Part shown: positions 15,887 to 24,273 of the stretch, one piece after another
Position numbering within the stretch: position 1 is the first letter of the stretch
Layout of the letters: the number at the start of each line of letters is the position of its first letter
Assembly: GCA_002407845.1 (NCBI GenBank)
Contig: DHPK01000018.1
Coordinates: forward strand, 8,672-35,291
Direction: 5' to 3'
DNA length: 26,620 bases
Source: Leptolinea sp. UBA5366
GTDB taxonomy: Bacteria; Chloroflexota; Anaerolineae; Anaerolineales; Anaerolineaceae
Notes under the pieces: generated by a model
What the model was told of the DNA's origin: nothing
The model's database searches: none
What the model saw: only the letters and a program-made list of their open reading frames with translations
Translations under genes and position numbers: made by a program

Positions 15887-16654
15887 GCCTAATTCAATAC
15901 TGATTTCGCTAAATTTTCCGACCAGTGACTCAACCGTAACCGCTTCTTTTTCGGCACCAGATTTGTCAATAATGATGTGCCCCTGATGCATCATCAGCAG
16001 CCGATTACCATATTCAACCGCGTATCGCAAGTTGTGCGTCACCATGATCGCAGTGATCTGCTTTTCCTTGATAATGCGGTCGGTCAGCTGCATGATCGTT
16101 TCAGCCGTGTTCGGGTCGAGTGCAGCCGTGTGTTCATCCAGGATCAAGAATTCAATCGGCGTCATCGTCGACATCAAAATAGAGAGCGCCTGGCGTTGAC
16201 CGCCCGAAAGGTTCCCCACTTTAACGTCCAGCTTGTCTTCCAAACCAATGCGAAGCTGGAAAAGCAGTTCGCGATAATCCTGCAGCCGTTTGCGGTTCGT
16301 TCCATAGCGCAAATTGTAAGCTTTGCCTTTGTTGTCAGCCAGAGACATATTTTCGAGGATCGTCAAATGAGGGCACGATCCCAAAGCCGGATTCTGAAAG
16401 ACCCGTCCGATCTTCCGATGGCGCTGAAATTCTTCCCATTTGCTGATATTCACGCCGTCGAGAAGGATCTTTCCTTCATCAATAGGAATGCTTCCGCAGA
16501 TGATGTTCAACAGCGAAGTTTTCCCCGATCCGTTGCTGCCGATAATGCTGATAAATTGCTTCTCAGGAATCACGAGGTTGAAATCTGAAAACATACACAT
16601 CTCGTTGACAGTGCCCGGATTGTAATATTTTTGAATTCCGTATAGTTCAAGCAT
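15881..16654 (-). CDS. ABC transporter ATP-binding protein (COG1101 type)
   Basis: A 257-residue ATPase with Walker A GSNGSGKTS (39-47), Q-loop Q87 (VFQNP), signature LSGGQ (149-153), Walker B FLILDE (169-174) and an H-loop in MVTHNLRYA. The substitution HTAAL after the catalytic Glu (usually PTAAL) is typical of the COG1101 group. It drives import with the COG4120-type permease just upstream, overlapping it by 8 bases, and the COG2984-type binding protein. Systems of this class are known or predicted to carry aromatic amino acids or other small molecules, and the substrate is not fixed here. Last gene of a three-gene operon. Confidence 0.92.
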   Translation of the reverse strand: MLELYGIQKYYNPGTVNEMCMFSDFNLVIPEKQFISIIGSNGSGKTSLLNIICGSIPIDEGKILLDGVNISKWEEFQRHRKIGRVFQNPALGSCPHLTILENMSLADNKGKAYNLRYGTNRKRLQDYRELLFQLRIGLEDKLDVKVGNLSGGQRQALSILMSTMTPIEFLILDEHTAALDPNTAETIMQLTDRIIKEKQITAIMVTHNLRYAVEYGNRLLMMHQGHIIIDKSGAEKEAVTVESLVGKFSEISIELGN

Positions 16655-17567
16655 GATGTGCGACTTTCTTCTTCTTTTCCCGGCTCAGCACCAGAATCAC
16701 GAACAGCAGCGCAGCCGTGATCAGTTTCAGATCGTTGGCGGACATGCCGAATCGGATCGCAATCGCAATGCAGCCGCGATAGATGATTGACCCTAAAATA
16801 ACTGCTGTCGTCGCTCGAATAAAGGAGAAGCCTTTGGTCAGGCTCATCCCGACAATCACGCTCGCCAGCCCGATCACCATCGTGCCGGTCCCTTGCTGCA
16901 GATCAAACACCCGCTGCCATTGCGCCATCAGGCTGCCGCTCAGCGCTATCAAACCGTTGGCAATTGCCAGCCCCAAAATCTTTACGTTTCCCTTATCGCG
17001 CGCCAGCGTCGTCACAAACTGCGGATTGTCTCCGACCGCCCGCAGCAACAGACCTGACCGCGTCCGGAGATAAGCATCCAAGATCAGCTTGCAGATCAAC
17101 ACTACAAAAAAGATGATCAAAAGCGTGGAATATTTCTTTCCATTTCCAGTGAAAACTGAAGAAACCAGCGGATTCATGAACATGTTATCGCGGGAGAAAA
17201 TCGGCACGTTGGCACTCCCGGCAACCCGCAGATTGATGGTAAACAATGCGGTCATCATGATAATTCCTGAGATCAGATCCCGCACTTTAAACTTGACATG
17301 GATTACACCAGTCAAAACTCCGGCTGCAGCTCCGACGATGAATGCCAACGGCAGCGCGACGATGTAAGACGGGATGACCAGCCCAAATACTGCGATTCCA
17401 GTGATTCCGCTCGTCATTAATGCAACGGTGACAGCTCCCCCGAGCGGGAAGCTGCCATCGGTTGTCATATCAGGAAAATCCAGTATTGCGTATGTGATGA
17501 AGATGCCCATCGCCATGATGGAATAGATCATCCCCTGCTCGAATACGCCCAGTAAAATTGACTCCAA
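16647..17567 (-). CDS. ABC transporter permease (COG4120 type)
   Basis: A 306-residue polytopic membrane protein with about eight hydrophobic segments and a basic C-terminal tail (REKKKKVAHHA). The N-terminal DFPDMTTDGSFPLGGAV and the cytoplasmic coupling loop LRTRSGLLLRAVGDNPQFVTTLA are typical of the permease that pairs with COG2984 binding proteins. The start codon is TTG at 17567 with GGAGG eight bases upstream. It lies 18 bases after the binding-protein stop and overlaps the ATPase start, so all three are co-translated. The transported molecule is unknown. Confidence 0.92.
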   Translation of the reverse strand: MESILLGVFEQGMIYSIMAMGIFITYAILDFPDMTTDGSFPLGGAVTVALMTSGITGIAVFGLVIPSYIVALPLAFIVGAAAGVLTGVIHVKFKVRDLISGIIMMTALFTINLRVAGSANVPIFSRDNMFMNPLVSSVFTGNGKKYSTLLIIFFVVLICKLILDAYLRTRSGLLLRAVGDNPQFVTTLARDKGNVKILGLAIANGLIALSGSLMAQWQRVFDLQQGTGTMVIGLASVIVGMSLTKGFSFIRATTAVILGSIIYRGCIAIAIRFGMSANDLKLITAALLFVILVLSREKKKKVAHHA

Positions 17568-17585
17568 CGATGTTCCTCCGGAGAA

Positions 17586-18689
17586 TTAATCCTGGAAGGT
17601 TTCGACTGCCCGCGACAGCAGCGCTTCAGGAATGGTAATCCCAAGTTCCTTCGCAACTTTTTCGTTCAAATAGAGATTGCTCTCTTCGATCGTCTGGAAT
17701 TTCAGGTCTTCTGCTTTTGCGTTGCCAAGCAGCACGTCAGCAGCCATTTCGCCAGTCGTTCTGCCGAGTTCGAGGTAGTTGATGCCTTCAGCTGCCAAAC
17801 AGCCGATCCGGACCTGTTCAATTTCGCTGCCAAAAACGGGGATCTTCTTCGCATTCGCTTTGTCCAAAATTGTCGGCAGGCTGTTCACGACAGTATTGTC
17901 GAGCAGATTGGTCATGCAATCCACTTCATTGAGAACTGTGTCAGCCGCGGTCGGAATATCTGCGCCAGTGCTGATGCCTTTGATAACCAGTTCAAAACCG
18001 TACTCAGGAGCCAGTTTCTCATACAGTTCAATCATCGGTTTTGAATTTGCTTCGCTGGTGGTGTACAGAATGCCGATCTTCTTAGCTTCCGGCAGCACTT
18101 CGCGGATCATTTCCAGCTGTGCTTTTGCCGGCAATAAGTCGCTTGTGCCGGTGATCATGCCCGGATTTGTTCCATCCGGTTTGACCAGTTCTGCTGCTTC
18201 GGGTGAGGTAACGGCGGTGTAAATAACCGGGATGTTCGCCTTTGAGGCGGCATTATAAGAAGCCTGGGCACTCGGCGTGGCAATACCGCAGATCAAATCC
18301 ACCTTGTTTGAAACAAAAATCTGGGCGATCTGGTTGGCAATGCCGATGTCTGTCTGAGCGTTCTGATAATCAATTTTCAGGTTTTGACCTTCAATCAGTC
18401 CTTTTGCAGCCAAGCCTTCGATGAAACCTTCCCGGCAGTTATCCAATGAACCATGTTCAGCGAACTGATTAATGCCGACGGTATAAACTTTTTCAGCTGA
18501 TGCCTGTTCGGCAGCGGCAGCCTCTTCTGTAACCGGTGCAGCCTCAGCTTCTGGAGAAACTTCGACAACAGGTTCTTCAGTAGGCGGGATTGGGGTCTCA
18601 GTCGCTTTCTGGACACATCCGCCGATCAATCCAATCATTAAAACAACACAAATACCAATCGACAAAAAACGTAAACCTTTTTTCATCAT
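17586..18689 (-). CDS. ABC transporter substrate-binding lipoprotein (COG2984, ABC_sub_bind)
   Basis: A 367-residue binding protein of the PF04392 family. I place the start at the ATG at 18689 (MMKKGLRF), which has AAGGGATG eight bases upstream; longer readings from 18857 would put a long tail before the signal peptide. The lipobox is LIGGC near residue 28. It is followed by a Pro/Glu/Thr/Ala-rich linker of about 35 residues before the binding domain (YTVGINQFAEHGSLDNCREG). Typical motifs are NQIAQIFVSNKVDLICGIATPSAQ and GTSDLLPAKAQLEMI. It would capture the ligand at the cell surface for the permease and ATPase that follow. The family includes tryptophan and tyrosine binders, but no T-box leader is visible upstream, so aromatic amino acids are only one option. 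Confidence 0.9.
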   Translation of the reverse strand: MMKKGLRFLSIGICVVLMIGLIGGCVQKATETPIPPTEEPVVEVSPEAEAAPVTEEAAAAEQASAEKVYTVGINQFAEHGSLDNCREGFIEGLAAKGLIEGQNLKIDYQNAQTDIGIANQIAQIFVSNKVDLICGIATPSAQASYNAASKANIPVIYTAVTSPEAAELVKPDGTNPGMITGTSDLLPAKAQLEMIREVLPEAKKIGILYTTSEANSKPMIELYEKLAPEYGFELVIKGISTGADIPTAADTVLNEVDCMTNLLDNTVVNSLPTILDKANAKKIPVFGSEIEQVRIGCLAAEGINYLELGRTTGEMAADVLLGNAKAEDLKFQTIEESNLYLNEKVAKELGITIPEALLSRAVETFQD

Positions 18690-18831
18690 TTGACATCCCT
18701 TCATTAATAGGTCTTTGTCATGCGCTTTCGCGCGTGAACTGACAGAAAATGATATCAGTTTTCGCAGCAAGATTGAACGATTCCAAAAATTTTGAGGACT
18801 AAATTTCTTCCCCGTGATCTTTTTATTCAAA

Positions 18832-18859
18832 ATTTTACAATCCCTTGACAATTTCACAA
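18832..18859 (-). promoter_or_regulatory. Likely promoter of the COG2984-type ABC operon
   Basis: On the minus strand TTGTGA (18854-18859) and TAAAAT (18832-18837) are 16 bases apart. This predicts a leader of about 140 bases before the binding-protein gene. The leader has a small GCGC-GAAA-GCGC tetraloop hairpin at 18724-18735, but no T-box motif or recognisable riboswitch. The gene-free stretch 18690-18950 is shared with the divergent vWA operon. Confidence 0.4.
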
Positions 18860-18892
18860 TAAATATTTCATGTTTAACTCATAAAATGAGAA

Positions 18893-18921
18893 TTGAGAAA
18901 GATTTAAAAAAAATTTATGGT
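18893..18921 (+). promoter_or_regulatory. Likely promoter of the vWA/XpaC/SBP/TelA operon
   Basis: TTGAGA (18893-18898) and TATGGT (18916-18921) are 17 bases apart, with five and four matches to consensus. The start point near 18928 leaves a short leader with AGGAGG (18938-18943) before the TTG start codon. A perfect TTGACA at 18845 has no fitting -10 box. Confidence 0.4.
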
Positions 18922-18950
18922 TAACAATTTGGTATTCAGGAGGATTCATT

Positions 18951-20609
18951 TTGAAAAAACCATTTTCTCTCAATAATCGCAAAAAGGGACATGCAGCAAT
19001 TTTCCTCGTGCTGACTTTTTTCTTTTTTACCATTTTTGGGTGCAAAACACAGTCTAACCAACAAAACCTCTCAGGAGACCGCGTATTCGAATTCGGCGGA
19101 GCTAAAACCAGTTTAAAAATAGTGTCAGGTTCTGAAAATCGCATCCTCGAACCAATATTGGAGACGTTTTCTAAAGAGAAAAAAATCAATTTAGCGATCG
19201 ATTATCAGGGATCGCTCGATATTATGCGTTTACTTGAACAAGAAACTGTTCCTTACGACGCTGTTTGGCCGGCTTCAAGTTTATGGATTTCGGTCGGCGA
19301 CACCCGTCATCGCGTTAAGCATCTCTCGTCAACTTCTATTACTCCGGTGGTTTTCGGTATCCGCGAAAGCCTGGCAAAAGAGTTGAATTTTATCGACCGC
19401 GACGTAAAAGTCCGCGATATTCTGGACGCAATTGAAGCTGGAAAACTGAAGTTCACAATGACTTCCGCTACCCAGTCCAACTCTGGTGCGAGCGCCTATA
19501 TCGGGTTTTTATATGCCTTGATGGACAATCCGGACGTAATCACCGCTGAGGCGCTTGATGATCCGCAGCTGAAAGAAGACATCCGAAAATTGCTGAACGG
19601 CATCGAGCGATCTTCTGGCAGCTCCGATTGGCTCAAAGACCTGTTTTTACAGGGTGATTATGACGCAATGGTCAATTATGAAGCGCTGATTATTTCTGCA
19701 AATCAAATTCTCGAAAAAGAAGGTCGTGAAACGCTTCATGTCATCTATCCGATCGATGGGCTGACGATCGCTGACTCCCCTCTGGGGTTCATATCAAGCA
19801 ATAACCAGCCTGATCGGAACGAGAGCGAACAGGAGAAAGCGTTCCTCGAACTGCAGAATTACCTGCTGTCTGATAAAGTTCAGGCAAGCATCCAGCAAAC
19901 AGGCCGCAGAACCGGCTATGGCACTCTCGCGAACGCTGATAAAAAGATATTTCGCAAGGAATGGGGCATCGATACGGACCGGATCCTCTCAACGATTAAC
20001 ATGCCTAAATCCGACGTGTTGCTGAAAGCCCTCAATGCTTATCAGAATGAATTCAAAAAGCCTGGCTATAACATTTATTGCCTCGATTTTTCAGGCAGTA
20101 TGGCAAGCGGCGGCAGCAAACAGCTGCTTGAGGCGCTCACACAGGTGATGGAAGAAAAAAATGCAGCTGTGAATTTTTTACAGGCATCACAGGATGAGGT
20201 GAATGAGTTCATCATTTTTTCCGAGTCAATCCGCAGCACTTATAAGGCAACCGGACCGGTTGAACTTGAAGCGCTGCTGCCGAAAATTCAGGCTGAAAGA
20301 GCGACGGGCGGAACTGCGATCTATCTGACAGTTGCTGAGGCGTTGGATAAATTAAACACGATCGACCGCATGGTTTATTCTCCTTCAATCATTCTGATGA
20401 CGGACGGCGAAAATAACGGTCAGCTTGAATTTCGTGATTTCGAAAAGAAATACCAAGCATCGGGTTCAGACATTCCTGTTTTTCCAATTCTTTTTGGCAG
20501 TGCAAACGAAGATGAAATGGACCAGCTTGCATCGCTGACACGCTCGCGCGTCTTTGACGGACGAAAAGACCTTGTCAATGCATTCAAGACTGTCAGAGGG
20601 TACAACTAA
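18951..20609 (+). CDS. Solute-binding plus von Willebrand factor A domain lipoprotein
   Basis: A 552-residue surface lipoprotein. It starts with TTG seven bases after a perfect AGGAGG. The signal peptide ends in a lipobox-like IFGC (C31). Residues about 55-340 form an extracellular solute-binding domain (GSLD at 87-90, SNSG at 176-179). Residues about 370-550 form a vWA domain with a complete metal-ion-dependent adhesion site: D379, S381, S383 (DFSGSM), T452 in TGGT and D485 in MTDGE. vWA domains with an intact site bind protein partners through a divalent metal. The architecture matches the 'substrate-binding and vWA domain' proteins known from other bacteria, whose role is unclear. First gene of an operon with XpaC-like, SBP and TelA-like genes; the next gene overlaps by one base. 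Confidence 0.88.
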   Translation: MKKPFSLNNRKKGHAAIFLVLTFFFFTIFGCKTQSNQQNLSGDRVFEFGGAKTSLKIVSGSENRILEPILETFSKEKKINLAIDYQGSLDIMRLLEQETVPYDAVWPASSLWISVGDTRHRVKHLSSTSITPVVFGIRESLAKELNFIDRDVKVRDILDAIEAGKLKFTMTSATQSNSGASAYIGFLYALMDNPDVITAEALDDPQLKEDIRKLLNGIERSSGSSDWLKDLFLQGDYDAMVNYEALIISANQILEKEGRETLHVIYPIDGLTIADSPLGFISSNNQPDRNESEQEKAFLELQNYLLSDKVQASIQQTGRRTGYGTLANADKKIFRKEWGIDTDRILSTINMPKSDVLLKALNAYQNEFKKPGYNIYCLDFSGSMASGGSKQLLEALTQVMEEKNAAVNFLQASQDEVNEFIIFSESIRSTYKATGPVELEALLPKIQAERATGGTAIYLTVAEALDKLNTIDRMVYSPSIILMTDGENNGQLEFRDFEKKYQASGSDIPVFPILFGSANEDEMDQLASLTRSRVFDGRKDLVNAFKTVRGYN

Positions 20610-21217
20610 TGTCAAATAAACGGCAATCTGTGCTCGCGACGATCTTTTCAATAGCCAGTTTTCTGGGACTCTATTTCGGACTGGCATGGCCAATCCTGAT
20701 TTCTGCCGGACTATCGATCGGCATCTATTTCAGCACTTATCTGATCAGCAAACCCCGATTGAAAATCGGGAACGTCCATCTGGACACGCTGCCTGCCAGC
20801 GGTGAAATGGGGCAGCTGCTGATCGAAGCGAAACAGGATGTCAATGCGATTGCTGAGGCAGCAAAAAAAATCAAATCGGAATCCATCAAGGAACAATCCG
20901 AACAATTGGTCAAAACTAGCAACAATGTGCTGGAATACCTTGCCAATCACCCCGATCAAATTTCAAATGCGCGCCGTTTTCTTGGTTATTACTTGAACAC
21001 TGCTCGCGATATTCTCGAAAAATACCTGAAATTCCAGATGTCAAACTTACATACGGAAGAGGTTCACAGCGTCACGCAATCTACTGAAAAAGCGCTGCCG
21101 ATTTTGAATACTGCATTTGAAAAACAATTCACTCATTTGATGCAGAACGACATCATGGATATCGAAGCCGATATCAAACTTCTTGAAACCAACTTAAAAA
21201 TGGAAGGATTTAATTAA
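20609..21217 (+). CDS. XpaC-like membrane protein
   Basis: A 202-residue protein with two close hydrophobic segments at the N-terminus (about residues 9-27 and 29-48), followed by a mostly helical, charged cytoplasmic domain. The stretch NARRFLGYYLNTARDILEKYLKF and the helical layout match the XpaC family (PF10112, '5-bromo-4-chloroindolyl phosphate hydrolysis protein'), a name based on an old phenotype. The ATG overlaps the stop of the vWA gene (TAATG). XpaC-type genes are often found with telA, which is the last gene of this operon, and this supports the call. The biochemical role is unknown; it may link the surface proteins to cytoplasmic TelA. Confidence 0.75.
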   Translation: MSNKRQSVLATIFSIASFLGLYFGLAWPILISAGLSIGIYFSTYLISKPRLKIGNVHLDTLPASGEMGQLLIEAKQDVNAIAEAAKKIKSESIKEQSEQLVKTSNNVLEYLANHPDQISNARRFLGYYLNTARDILEKYLKFQMSNLHTEEVHSVTQSTEKALPILNTAFEKQFTHLMQNDIMDIEADIKLLETNLKMEGFN

Positions 21218-21219
21218 AA

Positions 21220-22302
21220 ATGAATAAATCCGCGAACAGTCGCAGACCTGCATTTCTGGGCTTGCTGATTCTGATTCTAGTCATTGCAGGCGCCTTTCTT
21301 TTCTCGACTTTTCAGCAAAACAATCAGCCGCCAAAAACCGTCAAAGGTTTTGTCGGCGGTGAAAAAATCAACTTCCTTGAGAATGAGGAAGTGAAGAAAA
21401 TTCTGCGCGAGAAGTACCGCCTTAAGATCGACATCAATAAAGCCGGATCGCTGGATATGATCCGCGCCAGCCATGAAAATGTTGATTTTCTTTTTCCTTC
21501 GAATCAGACCGCGCTTGAACTCTATCTGAACACAATCGGACCCACTTATAAGGATGACATCATCTTTAATACGCCTATTGTCCTGTATTCTCACAAACTG
21601 GTCGCGGATGCGTTGGTTCAAAGCGGATTGGCTGAATCGGTCGACGGGGTTTATCAGGTCAAAATGCAAGCGCTGGTGGACAAAATGGCAGCAGACGCGA
21701 CGTGGGCGGATGTCAATCTTCCACAGCTGTTTGGACCGCTGACTGTTGACACAACCGACCCGGCAAAATCCAATTCGGGCAATATGTTCTCTGGACTGGT
21801 TGCGAACATGCTGAACGGCGGACAAGTTGTAACCGAGAAAAACACCGCTGCAATATTGCCTGATCTGCTACATATTTTCAGCAAGTTAGGCTACATGGAA
21901 ACATCCTCATCCGATCTGTTCAATCAATTTCTGAAGACCGGGGTCGGAGCAAAACCGCTCGTTGCCGGGTACGAAAATCAGTTGCTCGAATTCTCAAAAT
22001 TGAATCCGGAAGCTTGGCAGAAGGTCAAAGATGACATCGTCATCCTGTATCCCCAGCCGACAGTCTGGTCAACCCATATCCTGATCGCGCTCGATGCGGC
22101 AGGCGAGGAGCTGATGATAGCGCTCAAAGACGATCGGATTCAGCAGATTGCCTGGGATCAGCATGGGTTCCGAACCGGCGTCTACACTGCCAAAGCAGCC
22201 GCAGAAACGTTTGATGTTCCTGGTGTTTCAGCGGATATCACTCAAATAATCCAAATGCCCAACCAAAAAGCGATGGAACAGATCATCAGCGCTTTTCAAT
22301 AA
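21220..22302 (+). CDS. Membrane-anchored solute-binding-like protein, paralogous to the vWA protein's N-domain
   Basis: A 360-residue protein with one N-terminal transmembrane segment (about residues 11-30) and no lipobox, so it is probably tethered by an uncleaved helix. The rest resembles an extracellular solute-binding domain. It shares with the vWA lipoprotein the pattern GSLDMIR (76-82; GSLDIMR there) and the SNSG element (184-187), at similar spacing from the start of the domain. Two bases separate it from the XpaC-like gene. No permease or ATPase is in this operon, so a sensing or signalling role is as likely as transport. The ligand is unknown. Confidence 0.75.
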   Translation: MNKSANSRRPAFLGLLILILVIAGAFLFSTFQQNNQPPKTVKGFVGGEKINFLENEEVKKILREKYRLKIDINKAGSLDMIRASHENVDFLFPSNQTALELYLNTIGPTYKDDIIFNTPIVLYSHKLVADALVQSGLAESVDGVYQVKMQALVDKMAADATWADVNLPQLFGPLTVDTTDPAKSNSGNMFSGLVANMLNGGQVVTEKNTAAILPDLLHIFSKLGYMETSSSDLFNQFLKTGVGAKPLVAGYENQLLEFSKLNPEAWQKVKDDIVILYPQPTVWSTHILIALDAAGEELMIALKDDRIQQIAWDQHGFRTGVYTAKAAAETFDVPGVSADITQIIQMPNQKAMEQIISAFQ

Positions 22303-22332
22303 AAATTGAATTTCCAATATAGCGGAGGAATC

Positions 22333-23469
22333 ATGTCACAAGAAATCAGTTTAGCCGATCTGGCTGCCATGAAAAATCAGTCTGAAATGGTTGAAAAAGA
22401 AAAATCGGAGATCGTGGAAGCAGTTGCAAAACCGAAAGAATTATCGGTTGAGGACCGCACCAAGGTTAACGAGCTGAAGAATGGAATTGACCTGCTCGAC
22501 TCACAGGCACTGGTCACGTACGGCGTCGGCGCACAGCGCCAGATCACCAATTTTGCGGACAGCATTTTGAAGCGGGTTCAGTCCAAAGACGCCGGGCAGA
22601 TTGGTGAAACGATGACAGACCTGATGGTCACGGTTCAGAGTCTTGAAATTGAAAAGCTGAATGGCGATGGAGGCTTTTTCTCAAAACTGCCTTTCCTTAA
22701 TTCAATGAAGAGATTCATGGCGAAATTTGAAACCGTTGAGGTTCAAATCGACAAGATTGAAGCTGAGCTGGATAATGCCCGCATGACGCTGCTTAAAGAC
22801 ATCGGCATTTTTGACACCCTGTATCAGAAAAACATCGAATATTTCCATAATCTGGATCTGCTGATCTTGGCTGGCGAAGAGAAAGTCGCTGAAGCGCGCG
22901 AGACGCTGCTCCCCAACCTGATCGCAGAAGCGCAGGCGAGCAACGACCCCATGTCGACGCAGCTGGTCAGCGATTTTGATGAAACGATCAATCGCTTTGA
23001 GAAAAAAGTTCATGATCTGAAACTGAGCCGGACAATTGCCATGCAGACCGCACCGCAGATTCGCCTGATCCAGAACAACGATAAAATGCTGGTCGACAAG
23101 ATTCAGACTGCAATTTTGAACACGATCCCATTGTGGAAAAACCAGATTGTGATCGCATTAGGACTTCAAAATCAGGAAAGAGTTTTGAAAATGCAGCAAA
23201 AAGTGACTGAAACAACCAATGAACTGCTGCAGAAGAACTCTGAACTGCTGAAACAGAACACCGTCAGCGTTGCCCGCGAAACGGAAAAAGGCATTGTTGA
23301 CATTGAAACATTAAAAAAGGTCAATGCTGATTTGATTGAAACGATCGAAGAGACGATGAAAATCCATAAAGACGGCCGCGCAGCCCGCCAATCGGCAGAG
23401 GTCGAACTGGTCACGATTGAAAATCGCCTCAAACAAACATTGCTGGAAAATGTCGACCGCGCCAGCTGA
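22333..23469 (+). CDS. telA: TelA-like toxic anion resistance protein
   Basis: A 378-residue, almost wholly helical and charged cytoplasmic protein of the TelA/KlaA family (PF05816). Typical stretches are FFSKLPFLNSMKRFMAKFETVEVQIDKIEAEL, YFHNLDLLILAGEEK, LSRTIAMQTAPQIRLIQ and LLQKNSELLKQNTVSVARETEKGIVDIETLK. ATG 22333 is chosen because GGAGG stands seven bases upstream (22324-22328); an in-frame start at 22306 has no such site. The family was named for tellurite resistance, but chromosomal members act in envelope or antimicrobial stress in several bacteria and their mechanism is unknown. Last gene of the operon, before a terminator. No TerZDC genes are present. Confidence 0.88.
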   Translation: MSQEISLADLAAMKNQSEMVEKEKSEIVEAVAKPKELSVEDRTKVNELKNGIDLLDSQALVTYGVGAQRQITNFADSILKRVQSKDAGQIGETMTDLMVTVQSLEIEKLNGDGGFFSKLPFLNSMKRFMAKFETVEVQIDKIEAELDNARMTLLKDIGIFDTLYQKNIEYFHNLDLLILAGEEKVAEARETLLPNLIAEAQASNDPMSTQLVSDFDETINRFEKKVHDLKLSRTIAMQTAPQIRLIQNNDKMLVDKIQTAILNTIPLWKNQIVIALGLQNQERVLKMQQKVTETTNELLQKNSELLKQNTVSVARETEKGIVDIETLKKVNADLIETIEETMKIHKDGRAARQSAEVELVTIENRLKQTLLENVDRAS

Positions 23470-23554
23470 TTGAGGAATAATAACATAATTAGCTATGCGC
23501 CGAGCAACTGATTGAACTGGCACGCTGCATTTCATCCGCTCCTTCCCACAAACG

Positions 23555-23601
23555 AAACAGGCACGTCAGGTGCAAAAACTCTGACGTGTCTGTTTATTTA
23601 T
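23555..23601 (+). terminator. Rho-independent terminator after the TelA-like gene
   Basis: AAACAGGCACGTCAG (23555-23569) pairs with CTGACGTGTCTGTTT (23581-23595) over 15 positions with one G-T pair, around an 11-base loop, followed by ATTTAT. It stands about 85 bases after the TelA-like stop and may also serve the converging desulfidase-like gene. Nothing else is seen in 23470-23668. Confidence 0.8.
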
Positions 23602-23668
23602 CTGTGTCTCTTTTTTAATTTCTGTAAATCCAAAGGGTTAGGTTAGTCCAGTCGCAGCTGCCTTGTTT

Positions 23669-24223
23669 CTAATCAAGCAAGTTCAGACATTTTTGAGGTT
23701 CATCAGCAAATAATGCAGTGACCGGGAGATTGTCCAGTCCCGCATCGTTCAGCATCTGCTTCAGCACGCTCATCATGACCCCGCTGCCTTTGCCAAGCGA
23801 AGCGGTTTTCAATGTCTGGTCAAGATTCTCACGCCCCTCAAACGAACCGAACCACTCGCCGTAACAAGTGTAATCAACACCGCAACTCGGACTCCCATCA
23901 ATGCCAACAAAGCCCAAAACCTGAAATCTCTCGGGATCAGAGAGGTACTCCTTCAACTGATCAATCAATGGTGCAAGAATTACTTTACAATGATTCCGAA
24001 AAAACACATTATCAAATTGATTGCTGACATGCCCCCAGCGTCGGCAGCCATAAAGCGTAAATTCCGGGCAAGGCAATTGGATCAGCTGGATACTATTTTC
24101 AAGGCTTTTGCGCACAAATTGTTTCCTCAGTGCTTCCTCCCGGTCAATCTCATTTTGGGTGTACATATCTACTTTGGAAGCAGTATTTAAAATGCAATGT
24201 GCCACAAATACAATGTTTTTCAT
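23669..24223 (-). CDS. TudS-related putative desulfidase (DUF523-like)
   Basis: A 184-residue protein with three family-like cysteine sites: C10 (VAHCILN), C52 (LPCPE) and C114 (GSPSCG). In TudS (2-thiouracil desulfidase, DUF523) three such cysteines hold a [4Fe-4S] cluster that takes sulfur off a thiolated base. Further cysteines are C60 (YGCRRWG), C79 and C120. It differs from classical DUF523 in the YGCRRWGHV segment, so it belongs to a related subgroup with untested substrate. ATG 24223 has an AAGGACG ribosome site. It is transcribed divergently from the GntR-ECF operon across a 183-base gap, so common regulation is possible. Confidence 0.72.
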   Translation of the reverse strand: MKNIVFVAHCILNTASKVDMYTQNEIDREEALRKQFVRKSLENSIQLIQLPCPEFTLYGCRRWGHVSNQFDNVFFRNHCKVILAPLIDQLKEYLSDPERFQVLGFVGIDGSPSCGVDYTCYGEWFGSFEGRENLDQTLKTASLGKGSGVMMSVLKQMLNDAGLDNLPVTALFADEPQKCLNLLD

Positions 24224-24273
24224 GATTTTCGTCCTTTGTTCATGAAGTTGTTGAACAACTAAGCCTTATTTTG

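Noticed and set aside
15977..16588. Open frame of 203 codons on the plus strand
   Set aside because: It is antisense to the COG1101-type ATPase gene, whose motifs are complete; the frame has no recognisable domain.
18845..18873. Perfect TTGACA as the main promoter of the vWA operon
   Set aside because: No acceptable -10 box stands 16-18 bases downstream; TTGAGA-17-TATGGT at 18893-18921 fits better.
22333..23469. Full Ter-type tellurite resistance cluster around telA
   Set aside because: No TerC, TerD/Z or related genes are present; only the TelA-like and XpaC-like members are seen.
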